From Achromobacter sp. Root83 (lineage in GTDB: Bacteria; Pseudomonadota; Gammaproteobacteria; Burkholderiales; Burkholderiaceae_B), in assembly GCF_001428845.1 (NCBI RefSeq), contig NZ_LMIU01000008.1, positions 179,999 through 243,998 of the forward strand: DNA of 64,000 nt, written 5' to 3'. Positions 45,182 through 53,700 of this stretch are shown here, in pieces; the first letter of the stretch is position 1, and every line of letters begins with the position of its first letter. The translations under genes and the position numbers were made by a program. A model generated the notes under the pieces. The model had not been told where the DNA came from and searched no databases. It saw only the letters and a list, made by a program, of their open reading frames with translations.

Positions 45182-46180
45182 TTACTCTGGCTTGATCCCG
45201 ACGCGCTTGCCCACGTCCGCCCACAGGCTTTCCTGCTGCCGGACGTAATCGCCAAACTGCGCCACCGACATCGGCCGGTATTGCGCACCCTGCCGGGCCA
45301 TCGTCTCCCGCATGCCTGGCTCTTGCATGACCTGCGCCACCAGGCGATTCATCCGATCGACGATGGGCGCCGGCGTTCCCTTCGGCGCCGCCAGGCCAAA
45401 CCAGTTCACCACCTGGTAGGACGCAAGCCCTGCCTGCGCAAAAGTGGGTACGTCGGGGAGTGTCTGCAGCCGTACGTCGCCGGTCACGGCCAACGCCCGG
45501 ACGCGCGCGCCCTGCACAGGAGGAATCGCGGTTGGCGCCGCCGTGATCAGCATGTCGATCTGGCCCGCCATCACGTCCGCCAGCGCCGCGCCGGCGCCCC
45601 GGTACGGAATGTGGGTCAGCGTGACGCCGGCGTCGCTCTTGAACATTTCGGCAGCCAGGTGAGTCGAGCTGGCCTGGCCGCCAGAACCGAAATTGAGCTT
45701 GCCCGGATTGGCGCGCGCGTGCGCGATAAGGTCGCCCATGGTCTTGAACGGCGACTTCTCCGGCACCAGCAGCACCAGCGGCGTCTCGATGATCTCGCTC
45801 ACATGGACGAGGTCGTTCCGATAATCCCACGGGAGCTTCGAGAACAGCAGCGGAAGCATCGCATAGGTGGTGTCGGTCACCAGAAAGGTGCTGCCGTCCG
45901 GCGCCGAGCGCACGACTTCCTGCGTGGCAATCGTGCCGGAAGCGCCGGTCTTGTTATCAACGATGAATGTCTTGCCTGTCGTCTCGGACAGCTTTTGGGC
46001 AACTTGACGCGCGGCATAGTCGGTTGTCCCGCCAGGCGAATACGGCACGACAAGGCGCACCGGCTTATCGGGCCAGGCGGCAGCCGCGTCGGCGGCGCGG
46101 GACGGGGCGTAACTGGCGCCGATCAGGGTGGCGAACAGGATGCGGCACAGGGCAGCGCCGCGGAAAAAAGGCGGTCTCAT
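45182..46180 (-). CDS. Bug-family tripartite tricarboxylate transporter binding protein (1)
   Basis: A 332-residue periplasmic solute-binding protein with signal peptide (cleavage near SRA-A). The Bug motifs are PDKPVRLVVPYSPGGTTDYAAR near the start, HIPYRGAGAALADVMAGQIDM, and LQTLPDVPTFAQAG. Bug proteins bind carboxylates and pass them to TctAB-type membrane partners; none is encoded in this window. It lies second from the 3' end of the operon. Confidence 0.93.
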   Translation of the reverse strand: MRPPFFRGAALCRILFATLIGASYAPSRAADAAAAWPDKPVRLVVPYSPGGTTDYAARQVAQKLSETTGKTFIVDNKTGASGTIATQEVVRSAPDGSTFLVTDTTYAMLPLLFSKLPWDYRNDLVHVSEIIETPLVLLVPEKSPFKTMGDLIAHARANPGKLNFGSGGQASSTHLAAEMFKSDAGVTLTHIPYRGAGAALADVMAGQIDMLITAAPTAIPPVQGARVRALAVTGDVRLQTLPDVPTFAQAGLASYQVVNWFGLAAPKGTPAPIVDRMNRLVAQVMQEPGMRETMARQGAQYRPMSVAQFGDYVRQQESLWADVGKRVGIKPE

Positions 46181-46214
46181 GATGTTGTCTCCGTGGTTAT
46201 TCGTATTCGCCGCT

Positions 46215-47201
46215 TCAGTTGGCGGTCTTGATGTTGGCTTCGCGGATCAGGCGGGCCCACTTCTGTTGTTCTTGCTGGATGTACCGCTGCGCGGCCGCCG
46301 GCGAGCCGCCCATCGGCGTGCTGCCTTCGGCCTTGAACATGGCCACGGTGGCCGGATCGGCCAGCACCTTTTCCACCACGCCGTTAATGGCGTTCACGAC
46401 CTCGGATGGCGTGCCCGCCGGGGCGACCAGCGCCTTCCAATCGACCGCCTCGAAGCCCTCGAAGCCGGATTCGGCGACGGTCGGCACATCGGGCAGGATG
46501 GACAGCCGCGTCCGCGAGGTCACGGCCAAGGGGCGCAGCACTTTGCCTTTCAGCATTTCCTGGGCCGCCTGCGGCGTCGCGAACATGTAGTCCGTGCTCT
46601 CGCCCAGCAGATCATTGAGCGCGGGGGCTGCGCCGCGGTACGGCACATTCAACACCTCGAAGCGGGCCTGGTACGCAAGCAGCTCTCCGGCCAGATGCCC
46701 CACGGTGCCGGAACCCGCCAGCGCCTGCTTGATGGCCCCGGGTTCGGCGCGCGCGTCCTTGACCAGGTCGCCCAAGGTCTTCCATCGCGCGCTGGCCTTG
46801 ACGACCAGCACCACGGGCAGGGAGGCAATCAGGGCGACCGCCTCGAAATCCTTCTCGGGGTCGAAGGGCATCTTCGCCATCAGGGCGGGATTGATGGCCA
46901 GATTGGCGGTCTGCCCCAAGCCCAGCATGAAACCGTCCGGCTTGGCCTTTGCAACGAAGTCCATGCCGATGTTTCCCCCCGCGCCGGGGCGGTTCTCCAC
47001 GACCACGGACCAGCCGGTGTCCCCCGTGATCTTGGCCGCGATCGCGCGCGCCACCGAATCCGTTCCGCCGCCCGGCGTGTAGGGAACGATAAGCCGCACC
47101 GGCCGCCCGTTGGGATAGCTGGAGGCGGACTGAGCCCGCAGCGGCATGGCTGCCGCGCAGAGCGCGGCGCCCAGGAAAGCGCGTCGATTCAGGACGATCA
47201 T
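46215..47201 (-). CDS. Bug-family tripartite tricarboxylate transporter binding protein (2)
   Basis: A 328-residue paralogue of the next gene, with a twin-arginine-like start (NRRAFLGAALCAAAMPLRAQ), GRPVRLIVPYTPGGGTDSVAR, VPYRGAAPALNDLL and LSILPDVPTVAESG. GGAGAC lies before the ATG. It overlaps the CoA-transferase gene by ATGA and is 34 bp from the second Bug gene. Two Bug proteins in one operon suggest two related substrates or two affinities. Confidence 0.93.
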   Translation of the reverse strand: MIVLNRRAFLGAALCAAAMPLRAQSASSYPNGRPVRLIVPYTPGGGTDSVARAIAAKITGDTGWSVVVENRPGAGGNIGMDFVAKAKPDGFMLGLGQTANLAINPALMAKMPFDPEKDFEAVALIASLPVVLVVKASARWKTLGDLVKDARAEPGAIKQALAGSGTVGHLAGELLAYQARFEVLNVPYRGAAPALNDLLGESTDYMFATPQAAQEMLKGKVLRPLAVTSRTRLSILPDVPTVAESGFEGFEAVDWKALVAPAGTPSEVVNAINGVVEKVLADPATVAMFKAEGSTPMGGSPAAAQRYIQQEQQKWARLIREANIKTAN

Positions 47202-48403
47202 GATGTTTTGTCTCCTTGGGTGATGAGTCTTGTTTTCAGCGCCGCGATTTCTTCGTCGCGGTAGCCGACCGCACGCAACAGCTCGTCGGTGTGCTCGCCC
47301 ACGGCCGGCGGCTGCAGACGGATGGGGGGTTGGATTCCGTCCAGCGTGAACGGCGCCAGCGGCACGTACGATGTGCGGCCGTCGGCCAGCGTGACGGGCG
47401 AGAGCCCGCCCGTGGCCTTCAGATGGGGGTCGTCGAAGAGCTGTTCGGGACGGGTGATCGGCGCGAACGGCAAGCCCTCGCGCTCGAACACCGCGGCCAG
47501 TTCCGCCGCCGGGAAGCTGGCCAGATGCGAGCGCAGCTGGGGCATGAGCCATTCGCGCGCCCGCACGCGGTCGTTGTTGGTCTTCAACCTGGGGTCGGCC
47601 AGCCATTCCGCCACGCCGAACGCGCGGCAGAAAATGTCCCATTGCTTGTCGCTCACGACAGCAAGGAAAATCTGTTCGCCGTTCTTCACGGTGAACACGT
47701 CGTAGACGGCCCATGCCGAAATCCGGCTGGGCATCGGAGCGGGAGGCTGCCCCGTCACGGCGTGCTGCATCATGTGCTGGCCGACCAGGAAAACATTGTT
47801 CTCGAACAGCGAGGCCTGCACTTCCATGCCCACACCGGTTTTCTCGCGCTGCGCCAGCGCCGCCATGGCGCCGATCGCACCAAACATGCCGCCCATGATG
47901 TCATTGACGCTGGCGCCGGCGCGCAGCGGGTCGCCAGGGCGACCCGTCATGTAGGCCAGACCACCCATCATCTGGACCACCTCGTCCAGGGCAGTACGGT
48001 GTTCATACGGCCCCGGCAAAAAGCCCTTGTGGCTGACGTAGATCAGGCGGGGATTGCGCGCCTTGAGCGTGGCGTAATCCAAGCCCAGTTTCTCCATGAC
48101 ACCGGCCTTGAAGTTCTCGCTCACGATGTCGGCCGAGTCGAGCAGCCGCAAGGCGGCTTCGACTCCCTCGGGCTGCTTGAGGTCCAGCGCGATGCTCTTC
48201 TTGTTGCGGTTGAACATGGGAAAGAAGCCGGCGCCGGAACCCAATAGACGGCGGGTGCTATCGCCGCCCACGGGTTCAACCTTGATCACCTCGGCCCCCA
48301 GGTCCGCCAGCAACATGCCGCAGGTGGGTCCCATCACCATGTGAGTGAACTCGACGACGCGAATGCCTTCGTAAGGAAGGCCGGATGGAATGCTGCTTGG
48401 CAT
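47198..48403 (-). CDS. CaiB/BaiF-family CoA-transferase (type III)
   Basis: A 401-residue family III CoA-transferase. It has GIRVVEFTHMVMGPTCGMLLADLGAEVIKVEP, SIALDLKQPEG, and the catalytic Asp140 (HRTALDEVVQMMGGL). The C-terminal YDVFTVKNGEQIFLAVVSDKQW segment is also typical. It should activate a carboxylic acid by CoA transfer from succinyl-CoA or another donor. Downstream of an HMG-CoA-lyase-like gene in the same operon, it would supply that enzyme's substrate. Confidence 0.9.
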   Translation of the reverse strand: MPSSIPSGLPYEGIRVVEFTHMVMGPTCGMLLADLGAEVIKVEPVGGDSTRRLLGSGAGFFPMFNRNKKSIALDLKQPEGVEAALRLLDSADIVSENFKAGVMEKLGLDYATLKARNPRLIYVSHKGFLPGPYEHRTALDEVVQMMGGLAYMTGRPGDPLRAGASVNDIMGGMFGAIGAMAALAQREKTGVGMEVQASLFENNVFLVGQHMMQHAVTGQPPAPMPSRISAWAVYDVFTVKNGEQIFLAVVSDKQWDIFCRAFGVAEWLADPRLKTNNDRVRAREWLMPQLRSHLASFPAAELAAVFEREGLPFAPITRPEQLFDDPHLKATGGLSPVTLADGRTSYVPLAPFTLDGIQPPIRLQPPAVGEHTDELLRAVGYRDEEIAALKTRLITQGDKTS

Positions 48404-48516
48404 GAGAGGTACCTGTATTGAAGATCGGAAGGCCCCCCCCGCGGGATTCATGCGTGGCGCCGCCCCGACGGCAGACGCCACGCCGTGTCAGCGCGGTGAT
48501 CGGCGAGGTTGCTTGC

Positions 48517-49452
48517 TTAGCGTTGCGTGTAGCCCTTGGGCAGCCCTGCATCGGGCGTCATGCCATACAGGGGCTCGCCCGGCAGGCCGGCGGACAGCGG
48601 CACGCGCGCCGCCATGATTTTTTCCAGGTCGATGCCGGTGCGCACGCCCATCGCCTCGAACATGAAGACCAGGTCTTCAGTTACGACATTGCCCGAGGCC
48701 CCGGGTGCATAAGGACATCCGCCCAGCCCGCCCAGCGAACTGTCGAACGTGCGCACGCCCTCTTCCCAGGCCGCTAGGCAATTGGCCAGCCCCAGCCCCC
48801 GGGTGTTGTGCATATGCGCGGCGCCCGCATGCTGTCCCACCTCGGCGCGAAGCCGCCGGAACAAGCGGCGCACCTGTGCCGGATTTGCATATCCCACCGT
48901 ATCCGACAAGCCCGATTCGTCGGCGCCCGCGGCCACGCACATCGCAGCCAGCCGGATGACGTCGTCTTCCGGGACCACGCCCTGAAGCGTGCAGCCAAAC
49001 GCCGTCGAAATTCCCGCCTCGAGCCTGACGCCAGGCGCCAGCTCGTCGCGCAGCTTCGCGATTGCGCGCACTTCTTCAACCATGTCCTCCGATGTTTTGC
49101 GCACATTGGCCAGCGAATGCTCGCGGCTGGCGGAAACCGGCAGGGTCAGCTTTTGGGCGCCAGCGCGCAGCGCGGCCTCGGCGCCTCGCAAATTCGGCAC
49201 AAGCGCCATCACGGTGACGCCGGGGTGGCGGATCGCATACCGCACCACCTCCGCCGCGTCGGCCATTTGGGGCAGCAGCCGGGCCGGCACAAACGAAGCC
49301 ACTTCGATCTCGCGCACGCCTGCGGCGACCAGGGCATCGATCCATCGGAACTTGTCCGGCGTCGGCATGATGGCCTTGACCGATTGCAGACCGTCGCGCG
49401 GCCCGACTTCGCTGATCAGGATGTCCGCATGGGTTGAGGTGTCAGCCGCCAA
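48517..49452 (-). CDS. Hydroxymethylglutaryl-CoA lyase-like enzyme
   Basis: A 311-residue TIM-barrel lyase: EVGPRDGLQSVKAIMPTPDK (catalytic Arg-Asp), REIEVASFVPARLLPQMAD, HMHNTRGLGLANCLAA (metal His-x-His), and the HMGL signature SLGGLGGCPYAPGASGNVVTEDL. It cleaves HMG-CoA to acetyl-CoA and acetoacetate, or a similar beta-hydroxyacyl-CoA such as citramalyl-CoA. The start is TTG at 49452, nine bases after AGGAGA. It is the first gene of the operon, directly behind two palindromes. Confidence 0.9.
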   Translation of the reverse strand: MAADTSTHADILISEVGPRDGLQSVKAIMPTPDKFRWIDALVAAGVREIEVASFVPARLLPQMADAAEVVRYAIRHPGVTVMALVPNLRGAEAALRAGAQKLTLPVSASREHSLANVRKTSEDMVEEVRAIAKLRDELAPGVRLEAGISTAFGCTLQGVVPEDDVIRLAAMCVAAGADESGLSDTVGYANPAQVRRLFRRLRAEVGQHAGAAHMHNTRGLGLANCLAAWEEGVRTFDSSLGGLGGCPYAPGASGNVVTEDLVFMFEAMGVRTGIDLEKIMAARVPLSAGLPGEPLYGMTPDAGLPKGYTQR

Positions 49453-49469
49453 GATTCCGTCTCCTAAGG

Positions 49470-49504
49470 TTCTATCTTATAGAACGTCGTTCTTTATAAT
49501 AGAA
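49470..49504 (-). promoter_or_regulatory. Tandem IclR-type operators spaced 20 bp
   Basis: TTCTATCTTATAGAA (49470-49484) is a perfect 6-3-6 palindrome. TTCTTTATAATAGAA (49490-49504) is a second copy with one mismatch in the arms. Their starts are exactly 20 bp, two helical turns, apart. They lie 18-52 bp upstream of the lyase TTG in the gap to the divergent IclR gene. IclR proteins bind such sites as paired dimers. Confidence 0.65.
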
Positions 49505-49621
49505 TTTAATTTATAGGCGTTTTCGCTGTCAAGCGCGTTTTGCGTGGGCGGCGAGGCTAAGAAATGGGGCCGTGTTGGCGATATGCCTACAATGGCCTCG
49601 AATCGTTCTAAAGGATGGAAC

Positions 49622-49669
49622 ATGCCCCTAGTTGTTGAACGCGGCGGCAAGGCTGGATATGCCGCGTAA
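49622..49669 (+). CDS. Short upstream ORF overlapping the IclR start
   Basis: A 15-codon ORF (ATG at 49622, stop TAA at 49667-49669, product MPLVVERGGKAGYAA) sits behind AAAGGATGGAA, the best ribosome site in this gap. It runs over the predicted IclR ATG (49659) in another frame. It may couple or attenuate IclR translation. It could also be chance; no homology can be judged at this length. Confidence 0.35.
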   Translation: MPLVVERGGKAGYAA

Positions 49670-50387
49670 GGCCATCACGCAGTCCGTCGCGGATGCCGAT
49701 GCGGCCGAGGGTGGCGTCGCGGCCGTTGACCGCGCCATGAGCCTCATGTCGGTATTCACGCAGGACGACACGGCCCTCACCCTGGGAGAGTTGGCCGAGC
49801 GCACCCGCCTGTACAAAAGCACGGTCTTGCGCCTGCTGGCATCGCTCGAGCATGCACAATGGATTCAACGCCTGGATGACGGGCGTTATGCGCTGGGATC
49901 CGAGGTCGCGCGTCTGCACAGCATTTACGCGTCCTCGTTTTCGCTGGAACGCGTGGTCATGCCCGTGCTGCGCGATCTGGTGGTGGCGACAGGCGAGAGC
50001 GCGGCCTACCACGTGCGGCAGGGTGACGCCCGGCTATGCCTGTATCGCGTGGACTCGCCGCACCCGGTGCGCGACCACATCCGCGCGGGCGACCTGCTGC
50101 CGCTCGAACGCGGCAGCGGCGGCCGCATTCTGATGGCGTACGACGACGTTCTGGGCAGGGCGGGAGGCCCCGATCAATCGCTGTACTCCCGGATTCGGGC
50201 CGACGGCTACTTTGCCGCCGTGGGAGACCGGCTCAATGAAGTGGCCGGGATCTCCGCGCCGGTTTTTCTGCTTTCCGGAGGCATCGCGGCCGCAGTGACC
50301 TTGACCGCCCCGATACACCGGTACAACCCCGGCCACCTGGCGTCTGTCCTGGATGCCGCCAGGAAACTCACGGGTAGAGTCGGCTAA
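49659..50387 (+). CDS. IclR-family transcriptional regulator
   Basis: A 242-residue regulator: N-terminal winged helix (VAAVDRAMSLMSVFTQ, LTLGELAERTRLYKSTVLRLLASLE) and GAF-like effector domain (YHVRQGDARLCLYRVDSPHPVRDHIRAGD, GSGGRILMAY). It is divergent from the lyase/CoA-transferase operon and probably controls it through the two palindromes. The ATG at 49659 is chosen; an in-frame TTG at 49632 is possible. Confidence 0.9.
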   Translation: MPRKAITQSVADADAAEGGVAAVDRAMSLMSVFTQDDTALTLGELAERTRLYKSTVLRLLASLEHAQWIQRLDDGRYALGSEVARLHSIYASSFSLERVVMPVLRDLVVATGESAAYHVRQGDARLCLYRVDSPHPVRDHIRAGDLLPLERGSGGRILMAYDDVLGRAGGPDQSLYSRIRADGYFAAVGDRLNEVAGISAPVFLLSGGIAAAVTLTAPIHRYNPGHLASVLDAARKLTGRVG

Positions 50388-50522
50388 ACCGACACGTTTC
50401 TTCATATCTTGACACCATGTATCTTGCCGCAGCGCGTCAGCAGCCTTCAAAATGCGGTCCGGCACCATAAACGCCTGAACTACCCATTACTCGCCGGCTG
50501 CTCGCCAAACAAAGGAATGACC

Positions 50523-51308
50523 GTGGCAAAAGTGCTTGCTCTGCTGATCTCTGCTGTCTTGCCCGTCGCGGCGCTTGCGCAACCCGCCGTCGAGCCGCTG
50601 GCGCTCAACGCGAACAACCAGCTTTTCTGCAACAAGCAGACCGACTGGTGCGTCGGCATCAAGACGGACGGCACTTTGGAGACCAACGGCCCCTTCGCCA
50701 CCAGCCGCACGCTGCGCGCCGACAGAAGGCTCTGGGACTCGCCGGAAATCCCCGATTTCAAACAGTTTTCGGTATGGCCGGAACTGATCCGCCTGAGCGA
50801 GGAACGCGCGCTGGTGGGCGTGATCGGCCCCGAGCAGCCCGACTTCAAGGCCGAAACCCCCTTTTCCGGCGGCGGCTTCACCCGCAGGGACCTGTATCTG
50901 TTCGACGTGAACCTGGGCGACCAGAGCAGCGGCAATCTCGTGTTCATCATGCCGTACACGGCCGACACCTCGATACGGGCTTGCTTCAATGACGCCGACG
51001 AGAAAAAACGCGCCGGCCATTGCAGCGACGTCTACAGTTTCAAGGCGGCGCTGAAGCCCTTGCCGGGCAAGGACGACTATCCGGCCCTGCAGGTCACCAC
51101 GCACGCTACGCGGTTCCCCGCCGGCGTCAGCCGCAACGCCGACTCGAGCATCATGCCCGCCTTGACCAAGGAGCAGCTCGCGCCCCAGGCCGACAAGCAG
51201 TGCAGCTACACGGTGACCTACCAATGGCAGGCCGCGGGCGGGGTTTACGAACCCGCTTCGACGCTGCCGGACTGCGCCGAATTCCTGGAGGCATCCCCGC
51301 GCGGGTAG
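50523..51308 (+). CDS. Exported hypothetical protein
   Basis: A 261-residue protein with a signal peptide (VAKVLALLISAVLPVAALA). GTG 50523 is preferred to ATG 50517 because AAAGGA sits at the right distance only for the GTG. The mature part has several Cys (FCNKQTDWCVG, RACFND, GHCSD) and is beta-rich. It is not recognised. It converges with the LanM-like gene across a hairpin. Confidence 0.65.
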   Translation: MAKVLALLISAVLPVAALAQPAVEPLALNANNQLFCNKQTDWCVGIKTDGTLETNGPFATSRTLRADRRLWDSPEIPDFKQFSVWPELIRLSEERALVGVIGPEQPDFKAETPFSGGGFTRRDLYLFDVNLGDQSSGNLVFIMPYTADTSIRACFNDADEKKRAGHCSDVYSFKAALKPLPGKDDYPALQVTTHATRFPAGVSRNADSSIMPALTKEQLAPQADKQCSYTVTYQWQAAGGVYEPASTLPDCAEFLEASPRG

Positions 51309-51337
51309 CGGCGAATCCCGCGCGGGAACCACAGGCT

Positions 51338-51359
51338 GGCGGCATCCGGTGATGCCGCC
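51338..51359. terminator. Bidirectional hairpin between convergent genes
   Basis: GGCGGCATC (51338-51346) and GATGCCGCC (51351-51359) form a perfect 9-bp stem with loop CGGT, 29 bp after the exported-protein stop and 7 bp past the LanM-like stop. There is no U-tract on either strand. Confidence 0.55.
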
Positions 51360-51366
51360 CGCGGCT

Positions 51367-53691
51367 TCAGTAGGGTTCGTCCATCTGGACAAAGTCGGAC
51401 GGCTTCGCGCCCAGCGTTTCAAGCATCCGCACGGTCTTGGGTTCGGCCACCACCCGGCCCAGGCTACCGCCATCGATGGGCGTTTCGGCTTCAAGCCATG
51501 TCTTTGCCGCGCCGCCCAGGCGCGCGCCCAGCAGCTCGATGCCGTCGGCGCCCAATGCCTCCAGCTTGTCCAGCACCGCCACGCGCTCCGCATCGGACAA
51601 CCCGAAAAACGCGGTTTGCGGTGCGCCGTCGCCCCAGCTTACCGGGCTGTCCCCGTTGAAGAACAGGCGGGTGTCGTCCATGCGCCGGCTGAAATACGGC
51701 ACATCGTGATCGCGGTAGGCCGCCAGCATCGTGTCCATCATGGCGTCCGCGCGCTGCGTCCTTTCCCTTTCATCGAGCGGGGCCATATGTGCCGTGCTGG
51801 CCAACCCCAGTTGTTGCTTGATGCCCTGGCGCAGAGCCACGCCTTGCGCGGCGGTCCTAGCCGCGTCTTCCGACGCTGCCGTGTAGGCATCTTCGAAAAA
51901 GTTGGAAAGAAACGAGCGTTGAAGGGTCGTGTTGATCGGGTGTATGCGCACGTGCAGGTGGGAAGCATCGGCAAGAAACGTGCGGTAGTCGGCCAGGCGG
52001 CCACCGGCCGCGATCAGCCCTTGTTCCAGCCCCTGCGCGAACTGAGCGGAATAGCGCATGTTGAGCGTCTGCCGGTACTTCACGACGCTGCCGTCGCTGT
52101 CCGTGCGCGTCAGTTCGGGGCCCTTCAACGCGCCATGCGTATCCAGCAGCCGGCCATTGTCCTTCACCACCAGCAGGCTCTCGGTCACGTCGTCCAGCCG
52201 GCGTGTCCGCTGAAAAGCCCCGGCCGCGTCGATGGAGTATTCCGGCTTCAGACCATTTGAATCGGTGGCCTTCGTCATGCCCTCGTGCAGGGCCATGTTG
52301 CCCATCAGCAAAGCGAACTGGTCCTTGATGGCGGCGGTGTCGGTCTCTTCCATCAAGCCAGCCAGCTTGGTATGTACCGACGGCGTCAGCGCGAATTCCA
52401 GATCGCTGAAGTACGGCTTCTGTCCGCTCACCATGATGTTCTCGTGGTGCAGGTCCGCCGCGCCCGCCAGCATCATTGCGGCCACGCCGCGCCCCAGCAG
52501 GCCGTAGTATTCCTTGGCCTGCGCATCGGTGGCCACGCACTGCCCGGGCTCGCCATTGGGCAGGAATTCCACATAGCCATAATGGCCGCTCTCGGTCGCG
52601 TCGGCCGGCCACGCATCGTGACCGGGCAGCGGCGCATGCCCGGCATCCTGGAGGGGCAGGAACCTGTAGGTCAGCGCGTCGGCCCCGGCGATCTCCATCA
52701 TGCTGGGGTGGCCACTGGACAAGGCGGCGCCGGACAGGGCCTCGTCGATCCTGACGTCGCGAGGCTTGTAGACGGCCTTCCGGTCGTCGCCAAAATCCAG
52801 GATGACGACACGGTTGCCGCCCTTGTGGGGATCGCTGCTGGTGATGGTCATGCCCTGCAGCCCCGCACGGACGTCCGCGCCGCCGAAAAACCGGCCCGCA
52901 ACCGCGTTCACGTCCCGGTCCAGCCGGCCCAGCAGCGTCGTCACATTGCGGTTGAAGGCGGTCTTCTCGGCGTCAAGCTGCGCGCGCAGGCCCGGCACCG
53001 CAGCGCAAAGGTCTTCCAGGCCATTGGGGTAACCATTCAGAACCGGGTTTACCGATACGCCGATCAAAGGATCGTCGCGGCCCTGCACCACGCCGCGCAA
53101 CATAAGGCCGGTCAGCGCGCGGGTCACGCACTCTTCCAGCCGCTCGCCAAGCTGGCCTCCCAGGGCGGGCAGCAGGCTGGCGTCCGGCGTTGCGTCAAAT
53201 CTTGCCAAGGGATTGTGCAGTTGTTGCAGCGACTGTCTCAGTTCCAGCGCCACCAGCCTGGCATGCGGCCCCGGCGGCAGCTTCACGGCGTCCATCACGG
53301 CGTTGAGGGCCTTGTCGGATACCGGAATGTCAGGAGCCAGCTTGGCCGCATCGCGGGCCGCCGCCCGGGTGTCGGCGCCCGCGTCGTTGACGATCCGCGT
53401 GATCCGGCTCGCGCTCAGCGCTTCCGTTTGATCCAGGCCGGCGCCCGCGTCCCGGCCGGTATTTCCGTACCTTGAAGCCAGGGCGTCTTGAAAGGCCTGG
53501 ACGGCATCGCGATTGTCGTCTTCAACCTGTTTTGCCGCGGATTGCGCGATGCTTCCGCTGAAGAACCAGGTAAGCGCGCCCTTGACGGTGTTTTGGCTGT
53601 CGTTTTTCAGCGTATTGCCGTCGATCACGACGCGGTCCGCGTCAGGGTTGGCGCGGGCAAAACTGGCGAAGGAGCCGAGGCCGATAGTCAT
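51367..53691 (-). CDS. Stand-alone LanM-type dehydratase-domain protein, probable type III effector
   Basis: A 774-residue protein without signal peptide. Residues about 250-680 match the dehydratase domain of class II lanthipeptide synthetases: AVYKPR (Lys309), YGYVEFL, then ADLHHENIMVSGQKPYFSDLE. The order Asp413-x-His415-x-x-Asn418 then Asp430 has the same spacing as the phosphotransfer site of CylM-type enzymes. Arg582 and Thr588 (VRIHPINTT) have the six-residue spacing of the elimination site, and DVPYF (663-667) is the usual LanM motif. The LanC cyclase domain is missing. The first 240 residues are unrelated to LanM and helical. AGGAGG overlaps the stop of the CesT-like gene 9 bp upstream. 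Effector role is inference. Confidence 0.8.
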   Translation of the reverse strand: MTIGLGSFASFARANPDADRVVIDGNTLKNDSQNTVKGALTWFFSGSIAQSAAKQVEDDNRDAVQAFQDALASRYGNTGRDAGAGLDQTEALSASRITRIVNDAGADTRAAARDAAKLAPDIPVSDKALNAVMDAVKLPPGPHARLVALELRQSLQQLHNPLARFDATPDASLLPALGGQLGERLEECVTRALTGLMLRGVVQGRDDPLIGVSVNPVLNGYPNGLEDLCAAVPGLRAQLDAEKTAFNRNVTTLLGRLDRDVNAVAGRFFGGADVRAGLQGMTITSSDPHKGGNRVVILDFGDDRKAVYKPRDVRIDEALSGAALSSGHPSMMEIAGADALTYRFLPLQDAGHAPLPGHDAWPADATESGHYGYVEFLPNGEPGQCVATDAQAKEYYGLLGRGVAAMMLAGAADLHHENIMVSGQKPYFSDLEFALTPSVHTKLAGLMEETDTAAIKDQFALLMGNMALHEGMTKATDSNGLKPEYSIDAAGAFQRTRRLDDVTESLLVVKDNGRLLDTHGALKGPELTRTDSDGSVVKYRQTLNMRYSAQFAQGLEQGLIAAGGRLADYRTFLADASHLHVRIHPINTTLQRSFLSNFFEDAYTAASEDAARTAAQGVALRQGIKQQLGLASTAHMAPLDERERTQRADAMMDTMLAAYRDHDVPYFSRRMDDTRLFFNGDSPVSWGDGAPQTAFFGLSDAERVAVLDKLEALGADGIELLGARLGGAAKTWLEAETPIDGGSLGRVVAEPKTVRMLETLGAKPSDFVQMDEPY

Positions 53692-53700
53692 GGGGGCCTC

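Noticed and set aside
44238..45830. 530-residue - strand frame including the SMP-30 gene
   Set aside because: The upstream 230 codons overlap the Bug gene in another frame. The lactonase starts at 45137 with its own ribosome site.
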